DNA of 64,000 nucleotides. Origin: Enterovibrio norvegicus_B (GTDB lineage: Bacteria > Pseudomonadota > Gammaproteobacteria > Enterobacterales > Vibrionaceae). The translations under genes and the position numbers were made by a program. How positions within the stretch are numbered: position 1 is the first letter of the stretch; every line of letters begins with the position of its first letter. Location of the stretch: NCBI RefSeq assembly GCF_002876705.1, contig NZ_MDAG01000035.1, positions 62,001 to 126,000 of the forward strand, given 5' to 3'. Positions 15,945 to 24,338 of this stretch are shown piece by piece. Under the pieces are notes generated by a model. That model made no database searches, had not been told where the DNA came from, and saw only the letters and a list, made by a program, of their open reading frames with translations.

Positions 15945-16046
15945 GTGCCTGATGGATAGTGAAAGCATAAAAATTAGCACTGAAAAATAAAGTAATACAT
16001 TGAATAATAACTACTAATTTTACTTTTTGATAATGAGTGATGAAAG

Positions 16047-16063
16047 TTGGCATTCATATTGCT
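16047..16063 (+). promoter_or_regulatory. Sigma-54 promoter of flgBCDE
   Basis: TTGGCATTCATATTGCT has GG (16049-16050) and GC (16061-16062) exactly 10 bp apart, with good TTGGCA and TTGCT halves. Transcription would begin about 12 bp later, leaving a short leader before flgB. An enhancer site for FlrC or FlrA is expected nearby but could not be picked by eye. Confidence 0.82.
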
Positions 16064-16097
16064 TTTCTATCAATAGAAAATTTTAGGAGGTTGCCAC

Positions 16098-16493
16098 ATG
16101 GCAATATCGTTCGATAAAGCGCTGGGGATTCATCAACACACTGTCGGTGTGCGCTCTCAGCGGGCTGAGACACTGGCAAGTAACCTCGCGAATGCGAATA
16201 CGCCGGGTTATAAAGCTCAAGATATGGATTTCGAACGTGCGCTTCAAGCGGCAACTTCTGGGGCAAGCATTGGCCTGAGCCGAACGGATGGGCGGCACAT
16301 TACTGCCTCTTCACAAGTGGATGGCCAAAAGATGTACCGTGTTCCAAATCAACCTGACACTGGCGATGGCAACACCGTTGATGCGCAGGTAGAACGTAAC
16401 TTATTTATGCAAAACGCACTTGAATATCAGGCGTCGCTGGACTTTCTTGGTTCTAAGTTCAAAAACATGTCCAAGGCACTGAAAGGGGATTAA
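16098..16493 (+). CDS. flgB: Flagellar proximal rod protein FlgB
   Basis: FlgB forms part of the proximal rod in the periplasm and is exported by the flagellar type III system. The 131 residues show the rod signature LASNLANANTPGYKAQD near residue 30 and a C-terminal helix for stacking (LEYQASLDFLGSKFKNM). An ideal AGGAGG lies seven bases before the ATG. It is first in the sigma-54 operon flgBCDE and ends three bases before flgC. Confidence 0.95.
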   Translation: MAISFDKALGIHQHTVGVRSQRAETLASNLANANTPGYKAQDMDFERALQAATSGASIGLSRTDGRHITASSQVDGQKMYRVPNQPDTGDGNTVDAQVERNLFMQNALEYQASLDFLGSKFKNMSKALKGD

Positions 16494-16496
16494 TGG

Positions 16497-16910
16497 ATGA
16501 GTCTATTTAATGTGTTCAACGTCACCGGTTCTGCCATGAGTGCAGAGTCTGTTCGACTGAATACCACGTCCAGTAACTTGGCGAACGCGAACTCTGTCAG
16601 CAGCTCAGCTGAAGAAACGTATAAAGCACGTCACCCTATCTTTGCCGCGGAATTGAACAAGTTTGCGTCGCAAGGCCAAAGTGTTCCAGTACGTGTTGAA
16701 GGTATCGTGGAGAGTCAAAAGCCACTGCGTGCCGAATTCAATCCTGATCACCCAATGGCAAATGCGGAAGGCTACATTTTCAAACCAAACGTAAATGTAA
16801 TGGAAGAGATGGCCAATATGATTTCGGCCTCCCGTTCCTATCAAACCAACGTAGAAGTGGCAGAGGCAAGTAAACAAATGCTGATGCGTACACTACAGAT
16901 GGGTAAGTAA
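16497..16910 (+). CDS. flgC: Flagellar proximal rod protein FlgC
   Basis: FlgC is a proximal rod subunit. The 137 residues carry the N-terminal rod motif NTTSSNLANANSVSSS and the C-terminal family pattern MEEMANMISASRSYQTNVEV. The start follows the flgB stop by 3 bp; a nearer ATG at 16493 is out of frame. An AAAGGGG just before the flgB stop serves as the RBS, so the two genes are probably translationally coupled. Confidence 0.95.
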   Translation: MSLFNVFNVTGSAMSAESVRLNTTSSNLANANSVSSSAEETYKARHPIFAAELNKFASQGQSVPVRVEGIVESQKPLRAEFNPDHPMANAEGYIFKPNVNVMEEMANMISASRSYQTNVEVAEASKQMLMRTLQMGK

Positions 16911-16927
16911 GGTAGAAGGACGGCATT

Positions 16928-17680
16928 ATGAATCCGATTGATGGCGCAGGTGGTGCAGGTGGCGGTAGCTACATTGACCAACTCAAAGCCCTACAAGAAA
17001 AGCAACGCACAGAGCGCGGTGATACGGGAGAAAAAGTCACAGGTCAAACTGACCTGAATCAAGAAGACTTTCTTTCACTATTGACCAAGCAGCTTGCGAA
17101 CCAAGACCCGTTCAAACCGGTTGATAACGAACAAATGATTGCCCAAATGGCATCGTTCGCGACCGTTGATGGCATTGGCAAAATGAATGAACAATTTGGT
17201 TCGTTGAATGCAGCGATGACGTCGAGCCAAGCGCTTCAAGCATCGTCACTGGTCGGCCAAGATGTATTGGTGCCAGGTAACGAGAGCTTTAAAGCAGCCG
17301 CGGGTGGCATTGCAGCCATGGTTAAACTGCCTCAAGCGATGAATGACGTCATGGTACGTATTCAAAACGAACAGGGTCAGTTACTTAAAAACTTCAGTAT
17401 TGGTGCGAAATCACCGGGCGATCACCGCGTAGAGTGGGATGGCTTGGATGACAGTGGCAATCCATTGCCGGAAGGCAAATACACCATGAACGTAAGCGGC
17501 TTTGTTGATGGAAAGTCTCAAGACTTCGAACTATCGACTTACGCCAATGTAAACAGTGTCCTACTGGGTAACGGTGATGGCAACGTCATGCTAAACATCG
17601 CAGGTTACACATCACCGGTGAAACTCACCGAGGTGCTTGAAGTAGGTAATGCTAACGTCGGCGGCGCGAGCAAAGGTTAA
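16928..17680 (+). CDS. flgD: Hook-capping protein FlgD
   Basis: FlgD caps the growing hook and guides folding of FlgE subunits. The 250 residues begin with a Gly-rich stretch, then the conserved export/capping segment NQEDFLSLLTKQLANQDPFK near residues 43-62. Further on lie the FlgD Ig-like/tudor-like domains (HRVEWDGLDDSGNPLPEGKY near residues 160-180). It lies 17 bp after flgC and 20 bp before flgE in the hook operon. Confidence 0.95.
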   Translation: MNPIDGAGGAGGGSYIDQLKALQEKQRTERGDTGEKVTGQTDLNQEDFLSLLTKQLANQDPFKPVDNEQMIAQMASFATVDGIGKMNEQFGSLNAAMTSSQALQASSLVGQDVLVPGNESFKAAAGGIAAMVKLPQAMNDVMVRIQNEQGQLLKNFSIGAKSPGDHRVEWDGLDDSGNPLPEGKYTMNVSGFVDGKSQDFELSTYANVNSVLLGNGDGNVMLNIAGYTSPVKLTEVLEVGNANVGGASKG

Positions 17681-17700
17681 AGGATAGAGGAGTTCCAGCA

Positions 17701-19008
17701 ATGGCATTGAATATCGCACTGAGTGGCCTAGCGGCAGCTCAAAAGGACATGAATACCACCAGTAACAACATTGCGAACGCCAACACTTTTGGCTTTAAAG
17801 AATCGCGCGCTGAATTTGGTGATGTTTACTCGGCTTCGATTTTCTCGAACGCAAAGACCACTACGGGTAGCGGTGTGCAAACCTCTATTGTGGCGCAGCA
17901 GTTCCATGAAGGCTCAAGTATTTACACCAACAACCCACTTGATCTTCGAATAAGCGGCAACGGCTATTTCGCCGTGGCGAATGACAAACTGGCGACACAA
18001 AACAACGTGTTGACCCGTAACGGTGCTTTCCACTTGGATAAAGACAACAACGTCGTTAATTCTGAAGGTCAGTACCTATTGGGTTATAACGTAGATACTG
18101 AGACCGGCCAAGTGGGTTCGTTTGAGCCAAAATCACTTCAAGTGCCAGATCAATTTGGTCAGCCTCGAGCATCTGAGAATGTTGATATAGGGCTCAATTT
18201 ACCAGCAGGTGCAGAAGAAAAAGCACCAGCGTTGTTTAATATGGAAGACCCTGACACCTACAATAAAGCAACATCAGCAACCGTATTTGACTCACTGGGT
18301 CAGCCATATAAGTTAACCACCTACTATGTAAAAGATAACCAGACACCAAATAAATGGGCTGTTTATTATTCTGCAACAGACTCCACGGGAGAAAAGCCCG
18401 TTAGTCTTGCGGGGGGGGACTTCACAAATTCCACTGGCCACGTAGGTCACTCTATTGAATTTAATAGTGATGGATCAGTGAATACAGTTAATGGTGGCAA
18501 TCCGATCCAAACCGTTGAATTTGGTCCTAACGGGGCAAACCTAGAAATGAACGGTGCGGATGGATCTCAATCTCTAGCGATAAAATTTGAAGAACCAACG
18601 CAATATGCATCACCGTTCGAAATGCGTAAATTTAATGAAGATGGTGCAACCACAGGTTACCTTGCAAAAGTCGATATCGACCCGAAAGGGACCATCATGG
18701 CGACGTATAGCAACGGTGAAAACGTTGCACTAGGCCGAGTAGCAATGGTTCGTGTTTCTAATCAGCAAGGCCTTTCACAAGCGGGTAATACGCAGTGGAA
18801 GGTCACACAGCAATCTGGTGATGCTGTATGGGGTGAAGCAATGCAAGGTGCCTTTGGTAAAGTGAAAAGCGGTACCATCGAGCAATCAAACATTGATATG
18901 ACCCAAGAGCTGGTGGATTTGATCACCGCGCAACGTAACTTCCAAGCGAACTCGCGTTCACTGGAAGTGGGTAACTCGATGCAACAGACTATCCTTCAGA
19001 TCCGCTAA
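17701..19008 (+). CDS. flgE: Flagellar hook protein FlgE
   Basis: FlgE polymerises into the hook, the universal joint between rod and filament. The 435 residues have conserved ends: SNNIANANTFGFKESRAEFG at the N-terminus and LVDLITAQRNFQANSRSLEV at the C-terminus. The middle (about residues 160-300, bases 18180-18600) is less conserved in type and richer in A/T and in codons such as ATA, TTA and CTA than the flanks. It contains a run of eight G at 18411-18418 in the frame Ala-Gly-Gly-Asp, where a slip would truncate the protein. It is last in the flgBCDE operon; a T-poor hairpin follows. Confidence 0.95.
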   Translation: MALNIALSGLAAAQKDMNTTSNNIANANTFGFKESRAEFGDVYSASIFSNAKTTTGSGVQTSIVAQQFHEGSSIYTNNPLDLRISGNGYFAVANDKLATQNNVLTRNGAFHLDKDNNVVNSEGQYLLGYNVDTETGQVGSFEPKSLQVPDQFGQPRASENVDIGLNLPAGAEEKAPALFNMEDPDTYNKATSATVFDSLGQPYKLTTYYVKDNQTPNKWAVYYSATDSTGEKPVSLAGGDFTNSTGHVGHSIEFNSDGSVNTVNGGNPIQTVEFGPNGANLEMNGADGSQSLAIKFEEPTQYASPFEMRKFNEDGATTGYLAKVDIDPKGTIMATYSNGENVALGRVAMVRVSNQQGLSQAGNTQWKVTQQSGDAVWGEAMQGAFGKVKSGTIEQSNIDMTQELVDLITAQRNFQANSRSLEVGNSMQQTILQIR

Positions 19009-19031
19009 TCGGTTCATTGATCGATACGTGA

Positions 19032-19060
19032 AATTGCCGCTTGCATGTCAGGCGGCAATT
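19032..19060 (+). terminator. Hairpin after flgE (weak terminator)
   Basis: A perfect 9-bp stem, AATTGCCGC (19032-19040) with GCGGCAATT (19052-19060), has an 11-nt loop. There is no T-run, so it may only attenuate or protect the 3' end of the transcript. Confidence 0.45.
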
Positions 19061-19143
19061 CATTTCCGACAATTCCCCCCTTTCTCTCTTCTGTTATTGT
19101 ATGTTTAGTGCACTAATGCCTTGTAAATTCGCATTATTTTAAA

Positions 19144-19160
19144 TTGGCACCCTTCTTGCT
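19144..19160 (+). promoter_or_regulatory. Sigma-54 promoter of the flgF operon
   Basis: TTGGCACCCTTCTTGCT is a near-perfect sigma-54 site: GG at 19146-19147 and GC at 19158-19159, 10 bp apart, with full TTGGCAC and TTGCT halves. It lies 34 bp before the flgF ATG. Confidence 0.92.
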
Positions 19161-19193
19161 TTATGTCTTGCATAAGCGACAGGAGAACGTCAA

Positions 19194-19943
19194 ATGGATC
19201 GCGCATTATTCCTCGCCATGAGTGGCGCAAAACAAGACATGCAAGGCATGCAATTACGTGCCAATAACCTGGCCAACGTAAGCACCACAGGCTTTCGTGC
19301 TGATTTAGAGCAGGCACGAGCAATGCAGGCTTATGGTGAAGGTTTGCCAACGCGCGTATTCAATATGACTGAGCGTCCAGGGCACAGCTTTGCTCAAGGT
19401 TCAACCATCACGACAGGTCGTGAACTTGACGTTGCTATTAAAGGTGACGGTTGGTTGGCGGTATTAGACGGGACGGGCCAAGAAGGTTACACCCGTGTGG
19501 GTAACTTGAAAGTGGATCAAACCGGTATGCTGCAAAATGGCCATGGGCATTTGATCTTGGGGGAAAGCGGCGCACCTATCTTCTTACCATTACCGGTGTC
19601 AAAAATTGAAATCGGTACGGATGGCACTGTGTCTGTGTTGCCGCAAGGTGCACCACCCGAAGCCATGGAAGAAGTGGATCGCATCAAACTTGTTCGTCCT
19701 GACAACAATGATTTATTCAAAGACAAAAATGGCGTGTTCAAGCCTGTGAACCCAGGTGCCACGTATGCCGCTGATGCAGGGGTCACTCTGCTTACTGGCG
19801 CGCTAGAAGGCAGTAACGTCAACGCCATTGGTGAAATGACAGGTCTGATTGATCTTCAACGCCACTTCGAAATGCAAGTCAAACTCATGAAGACCGCCGA
19901 AGAAATGGATCAAGCATCCAACTCTTTGCTGCGCCTGGGTTAA
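19194..19943 (+). CDS. flgF: Flagellar proximal rod protein FlgF
   Basis: FlgF is a rod protein between the proximal and distal rod. Its 249 residues include the N-terminal LRANNLANVSTTGFRADLEQ, the domain pattern LDVAIKGDGWLAVLDG, and the C-terminal EMTGLIDLQRHFEMQVKLMK. AGGAG precedes the ATG. It is the first gene of the flgFGHIJ operon under a strong sigma-54 site. Confidence 0.95.
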   Translation: MDRALFLAMSGAKQDMQGMQLRANNLANVSTTGFRADLEQARAMQAYGEGLPTRVFNMTERPGHSFAQGSTITTGRELDVAIKGDGWLAVLDGTGQEGYTRVGNLKVDQTGMLQNGHGHLILGESGAPIFLPLPVSKIEIGTDGTVSVLPQGAPPEAMEEVDRIKLVRPDNNDLFKDKNGVFKPVNPGATYAADAGVTLLTGALEGSNVNAIGEMTGLIDLQRHFEMQVKLMKTAEEMDQASNSLLRLG

Positions 19944-19959
19944 TTAAGAGGGAATCATT

Positions 19960-20748
19960 ATGCATCCAGCTTTGTGGGTGAGTAAAACGGGCCTAGACGC
20001 TCAGCAGACCAATATTTCGACCATTTCTAACAACTTGGCGAATGCCTCGACAATTGGTTTCAAAAAATCCCGTGCCGTGTTTGAAGACTTGTTCTATCAA
20101 AACATCAATCAGCCGGGCGGCCAGTCGTCTCAAAATACTGAATTGCCGAGCGGTTTGATGTTGGGTGCCGGTGCTAAAGTCGTGGCGACACAACGTGTGC
20201 ACAGCAACGGTAATGCGCAAACGACCAATAACGCCTTAGATCTGATGATCGAAGGTGACGGTTTCTTCCAAGTCTTGCTACCCGATGGCAACATCGGTTA
20301 CCAACGTAACGGCCAGTTCACGCTGAATGATGAAGGTGTGATTGTAACGACAGGTGCGGGTTACTCCCTTGAGCCTGAAATTGCTGTGCCGCCTGATGCG
20401 ATTCAAGTGACTATCGGTACTGACGGAGAAGTCTCTGCTCGACTGCGTGGCCAAACGGCAAACGCCGTGTTGGGTCAGATAACGACGGTAGATTTCATCA
20501 ACCCAGGTGGCCTTGAGCCAATCGGTCAAAACCTTTACTTGCCAACGGGTGCCAGTGGCGACCCACAAGAAGGTGTGCCGGGACTTGATGGGTTAGGCAG
20601 CATTCGTCAATCAATGCTGGAAACCTCGAACGTTAACGTCACCGAAGAGTTGGTTAACATGATCGAAGCGCAACGCGTTTATGAAATGAACTCCAAAGTC
20701 ATTTCTTCTGTCGATCAGATGCTGAGCTACGTGAATCAGCAACTTTAA
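19960..20748 (+). CDS. flgG: Flagellar distal rod protein FlgG
   Basis: FlgG builds the distal rod, the drive shaft passing through the LP-ring. The 262 residues carry ISNNLANASTIGFKKSRAVF near residue 20, ALDLMIEGDGFFQVLLPDG in the middle and VTEELVNMIEAQRVYEMNSK at the C-terminus. It lies 16 bp after flgF with AGAGGGA as RBS, and flgH follows 15 bp later. Confidence 0.96.
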   Translation: MHPALWVSKTGLDAQQTNISTISNNLANASTIGFKKSRAVFEDLFYQNINQPGGQSSQNTELPSGLMLGAGAKVVATQRVHSNGNAQTTNNALDLMIEGDGFFQVLLPDGNIGYQRNGQFTLNDEGVIVTTGAGYSLEPEIAVPPDAIQVTIGTDGEVSARLRGQTANAVLGQITTVDFINPGGLEPIGQNLYLPTGASGDPQEGVPGLDGLGSIRQSMLETSNVNVTEELVNMIEAQRVYEMNSKVISSVDQMLSYVNQQL

Positions 20749-20763
20749 TGGAGTAAAGCGCGG

Positions 20764-21549
20764 ATGAAAAAGTTACTAATAACAAGTTTGATGCTGGTGA
20801 CTGTATCGGGTTGTAGCTTGATGGATCCAGAAGCTCTCCTTGCTCAAAATGAAGTGGCAGAAGCCACCACAGAGACCGATGCCGTTGAAGGCAACACAGA
20901 GCCGCAGGGCGAAGGCTTGATTGGATTACTGCGTCAGCGTGAAGACGCGATGGCAGGTGATCCTTCTTGGTCACCATTACATCCGCCACGCCAACCTGAG
21001 CACTACACAACAGCCACAGGTTCGCTGTTCAGTATTGCACAGGCGCAAGATCTTTATGATGACACCAAACCGCGCGGCATTGGCGATATTGTCACCGTGT
21101 TGTTGGAAGAAAAAACACAAGCGAAAAAGAGCGCTAGCACCGATGCGAACAAATCGAGCGATTTGAGCATGGACCCGCTTGAAATGGGGGGGCAAGAAGT
21201 CACTATCGGTGATTCCAACTTGTCTTACGCCGCGGGTCATGACAACAAAACCAGCGGCTCAACCAGTGCCGATCAGAGCAACAGCATTAGCGGCTCGATC
21301 TCTGTTGAAGTGATTGATGTGTTGGCGAACGGCAACTTGATTATTCGCGGCGAGAAATGGCTGACACTGAACACGGGCGACGAATATATTCGCTTGAGCG
21401 GCACCATCCGTCCTGATGACATCAGCCAAGAAAATACCGTGGCTTCAACGCGTATTTCGAATGCGCGCATTCAGTATTCTGGTACTGGCGATCGACAAGA
21501 TACGCAAGATCAGGGCTGGTTGGCACGATTCTTCAATGTTGTTCTGTAA
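20764..21549 (+). CDS. flgH: Flagellar L-ring lipoprotein FlgH
   Basis: FlgH forms the L-ring in the outer membrane, a bushing around the distal rod. The 261 residues have a lipoprotein signal peptide with lipobox TVSGC (Cys17) followed by Ser-Leu. The conserved body includes YDDTKPRGIGDIVTVLLEE and the C-terminal GNLIIRGEKWLTLNTGDEY and LSGTIRPDDI patterns. Residues 25-55 form an acidic, Glu/Thr-rich linker after the lipid anchor. Confidence 0.96.
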   Translation: MKKLLITSLMLVTVSGCSLMDPEALLAQNEVAEATTETDAVEGNTEPQGEGLIGLLRQREDAMAGDPSWSPLHPPRQPEHYTTATGSLFSIAQAQDLYDDTKPRGIGDIVTVLLEEKTQAKKSASTDANKSSDLSMDPLEMGGQEVTIGDSNLSYAAGHDNKTSGSTSADQSNSISGSISVEVIDVLANGNLIIRGEKWLTLNTGDEYIRLSGTIRPDDISQENTVASTRISNARIQYSGTGDRQDTQDQGWLARFFNVVL

Positions 21550-21576
21550 ACGTAATGACGTTGTCGGAGATTTGAC

Positions 21577-22668
21577 GTGAAGAATTGGCTAACGCTTTTA
21601 TTGATTGCTGCACTGGCAAGCCCCATTGCCCATGCTGCCCGCATCAAAGATGTGTCGGAAGTGGCGGGTGTGCGCAGTAACCAATTGGTCGGTTACGGCT
21701 TGGTGGTAGGCCTTGCGGGTACTGGGGAAAGCACGCCTTTCACCGATCAAAGCTTTAATGCCATGCTGAAAAACTTCGGCATACAGTTGGCACCTGGCAC
21801 CAAACCGAAAACCAAAAACGTGGCAGCCGTTGCTGTGAGCGCCGAGCTTCAGGCGTTTGCAAAGCAAGGTCAGAAAATTGACATCACAGTGTCATCGATC
21901 GGTTCGGCGAAAAGTCTGCGCGGTGGCACGTTAGTCCAAACCTTCTTGAAAGGCCTTGATGGTAAAACCTACGCCGTGGCACAAGGTAACCTCATTGTTG
22001 GCGGTTTCAGTGCAGAAGGGGCTGACGGCTCAAAAATCGTGGGCAATACGCCGACAGTGGGCCGAATCACCAACGGTGCAACGGTAGAGCAAGAAGTCCC
22101 GTCTCCATTTGGGCGTGGCGACCACATTACCTTTAATCTTTTTGAATCGGACTTTACGACCGCACAGCGTATGTCAGATTCTATCAACAGCTTCCTCGGC
22201 CCCAATACTGCCGCAGCGATGGATGCGACCTCGATTCGTGTTCGCGCACCGCGTGACTTGTCTCAGCGCGTTGCCTTCTTGTCGACCATTGAAAACCTCG
22301 AATTTGTGCCTGCCGATGCCGCCGCGAAAATTATCGTGAACAGCCGCACTGGCACCATCGTTGTTGGTCAGAATGTACGCCTTCGTCCCGCTGCGATTAC
22401 CCATGGCGGCATGACAGTCACGATCAATGAAAACTTACAAGTCAGTCAACCGGGCGCATTCTCTGGGGGAGAAACCGTTGTCGTGCCTGATTCTGGTGTC
22501 GAAGTATCAGAAGAAGATGGACGCATGTTCCACTTTAAGCCGGGCGTGACCTTGGATGATTTGGTTCGTGCGGTAAACGGTGTCGGCGCAGCGCCGTCTG
22601 ATTTGATGGCCATCTTGCAAGCGCTCAAGCAAGCAGGGGCTATCGACGGTCAACTGATAGTGATTTAA
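21577..22668 (+). CDS. flgI: Flagellar P-ring protein FlgI
   Basis: FlgI forms the periplasmic P-ring with help from FlgA. The 363 residues begin at a GTG (21577) with CGGAG upstream. The signal peptide is MKNWLTLLLIAALASPIAHA. Family segments follow: RIKDVSEVAGVRSNQLVGYG, VGLAGTGESTPFTDQS and the C-terminal LDDLVRAVNGVGAAPSDLMA. It sits between flgH and flgJ in the same operon. Confidence 0.96.
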   Translation: MKNWLTLLLIAALASPIAHAARIKDVSEVAGVRSNQLVGYGLVVGLAGTGESTPFTDQSFNAMLKNFGIQLAPGTKPKTKNVAAVAVSAELQAFAKQGQKIDITVSSIGSAKSLRGGTLVQTFLKGLDGKTYAVAQGNLIVGGFSAEGADGSKIVGNTPTVGRITNGATVEQEVPSPFGRGDHITFNLFESDFTTAQRMSDSINSFLGPNTAAAMDATSIRVRAPRDLSQRVAFLSTIENLEFVPADAAAKIIVNSRTGTIVVGQNVRLRPAAITHGGMTVTINENLQVSQPGAFSGGETVVVPDSGVEVSEEDGRMFHFKPGVTLDDLVRAVNGVGAAPSDLMAILQALKQAGAIDGQLIVI

Positions 22669-22672
22669 GCCC

Positions 22673-23653
22673 ATGAAAACGCCCATTGATACCGGATTCA
22701 TCCATGACCTTAGCCGCTTAGACTCGTTGCGTCAGAAAGCATCGAACGGCGATGGGAAACAATCAGATGAAGCCATGCGTGCAGCGGCTGAACAATTTGA
22801 AGCGATTTTTACGCAGATGTTGTTTAAATCAATGCGTGAGGCGAATGACGCCTTCAAATCTGACTTGATTGATAACCGCACGTCAAAGTTCTACGAGCAA
22901 ATGGCTGATGAGCAGCTGTCGAGTGCCTTGTCTCGTGAAGGGTCGCTCGGGCTTGCGGATTTGATCGTTCAGCAATTTAAAAGCGCACAAGGTGAGCCGA
23001 TGGATGTCGGTGAGAACACGGCAAGCGGGCGTATCGATTTATTGCCAACTTTGCGTGTTCCTCCTGTGAATACAGACGAAGAGCTAGTGCTTCCAAATCT
23101 CGAAGCGTTGGAACAGGCGATCAAGCCGAACGTTGAGGTGCAGCCTCAGCAAAGCGCATTGGCCCCTGAGATGAACGCCAAGCCTTTTGAAACGCCGGAT
23201 GAGTTTGTTTCTCGACTCACGCCTTATGCGCAGCGAGCCGCGAGAAGCTTGGGCACTGACCCGGCGATGTTGATAGCGCAAGCGGCACTGGAAACGGGCT
23301 GGGGTAAGAAAGTGATTGCGAATGTCCGTGGCAATAGCCACAACTTATTCAACATCAAAGCTGACCCTCGCTGGGCTGGGCAAAAGGTCGCCACTCAAAC
23401 ACTCGAATTTCACAATGATATTCCTGTGCAGGAAATGGCGTCATTTCGATCCTATTCTTCCTATCAGGACAGCTTTGATGATTATGTCCGTTTTTTGAAT
23501 ACCAACCCTCGCTATGCGACCGCCCTTGAGCAGTCGGAAAAGCCTGAGCAATTTATTCGTGGCTTACACAAAGCGGGGTACGCAACCGATCCGCAATACT
23601 CTGACAAAGTGATCAGTGTGTTCAATCGTGTTAAAGGTCTGATGGACCAATAA
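22673..23653 (+). CDS. flgJ: Peptidoglycan hydrolase and rod-cap protein FlgJ
   Basis: FlgJ caps the growing rod and opens the cell wall. The two-domain form is present in 326 residues. The N-terminal rod-binding domain (about 10-105) includes AAEQFEAIFTQMLFKSM. A linker rich in Pro, Glu and Gln (about 110-175) leads to the C-terminal glucosaminidase-type domain (about 180-325) with AQAALETGWGKKV and NIKADPRW. The gene starts five bases after the flgI stop. It is followed after 77 bp by an uncharacterised membrane-protein gene. Confidence 0.95.
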   Translation: MKTPIDTGFIHDLSRLDSLRQKASNGDGKQSDEAMRAAAEQFEAIFTQMLFKSMREANDAFKSDLIDNRTSKFYEQMADEQLSSALSREGSLGLADLIVQQFKSAQGEPMDVGENTASGRIDLLPTLRVPPVNTDEELVLPNLEALEQAIKPNVEVQPQQSALAPEMNAKPFETPDEFVSRLTPYAQRAARSLGTDPAMLIAQAALETGWGKKVIANVRGNSHNLFNIKADPRWAGQKVATQTLEFHNDIPVQEMASFRSYSSYQDSFDDYVRFLNTNPRYATALEQSEKPEQFIRGLHKAGYATDPQYSDKVISVFNRVKGLMDQ

Positions 23654-23730
23654 TTCCGAACGTTACGTCTCGCTTGTCAATTGCATGAGCGAGGCGCTGT
23701 TTTAGCGTTGGTGACTGAAAGGCAGCAAAC

Positions 23731-24180
23731 ATGCTAGAACAGGAAAAAGACGCGCCAAATAAAAACAGCGAGAATGTTCAAGTGCTTCAATCAGGATCGA
23801 TCCGACGTGATCCGTTTATTCGCACTTTCCTCGAAAAAATACCTTCCGATGTAGAAAAGACCTTCACCGATGCGCAATTGCTGCAAGTGAAGATCATGTA
23901 CGGCACGCGCGCAAAAGCCAGCCACATGGTGGATATTCGAACCGTGGTCGGGGCGTGGAATTGGCAATACTATCTCGTGTTTTTGTTTGGTCGTAACCGC
24001 CGTGATTTAACCCGCGCTGAACAAACGATTTCCAATATTTCGCGCGTGTTAATCCTCCTTCTTGGCACGTTTGTGCTGTTTTGCGTGGTCACGGTATCGC
24101 TGTATTTACTCAAGTCTTTTGCCGGCATAGACATACTGCCGAACTTTTCCTTTGGCCTCTGGCACCAACTCTCCGGCTAA
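23731..24180 (+). CDS. Uncharacterised one-TM protein between flgJ and flgK
   Basis: A 149-residue protein. Residues 1-35 are polar, residues 36-98 form a compact domain (RTFLEKIPSDVEKTFTDAQL, VDIRTVVGAWNWQYYLVFLF, GRNRRDLTRAE), and residues 105-127 form one hydrophobic helix (VLILLLGTFVLFCVVTVSLY). There is no signal peptide, so the domain is probably cytoplasmic with a C-terminal membrane anchor. The pattern FTD..L..VK..YG.R...H.VDIR....W..YYLVFLFGRNRR resembles a widespread family of small uncharacterised proteins that I recall but cannot name. It could be read through from the flgF operon. No flagellar role is known to me. Confidence 0.75.
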   Translation: MLEQEKDAPNKNSENVQVLQSGSIRRDPFIRTFLEKIPSDVEKTFTDAQLLQVKIMYGTRAKASHMVDIRTVVGAWNWQYYLVFLFGRNRRDLTRAEQTISNISRVLILLLGTFVLFCVVTVSLYLLKSFAGIDILPNFSFGLWHQLSG

Positions 24181-24266
24181 CGGCAAGCTCTTGCCTGTTT
24201 GTGCTTAAAATTTAAACAAAGTACTTCATAAACCCGCCGTATTGCCGATATAGATATGTAATGGTT

Positions 24267-24284
24267 ATGGCATGATTCTTGAAT
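24267..24284 (+). promoter_or_regulatory. Variant sigma-54 site upstream of flgK
   Basis: TATGGCATGATTCTTGAA has GG at 24269-24270 and, 10 bp on, GA at 24281-24282 instead of the usual GC. Spacing and the TTGA half otherwise fit. It lies 58 bp before flgK's start. The first flagellin has the same GA variant. Confidence 0.45.
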
Positions 24285-24338
24285 TGAAGATCATATTAGA
24301 AGTTTTATCGGCTATGCATTACCGCATACGGGGGCTGA

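Noticed and set aside
18181..18600. Frameshift in flgE at the G8 tract
   Set aside because: The frame runs intact through the tract and the C-terminus matches the family, so the gene is whole in this sequence.
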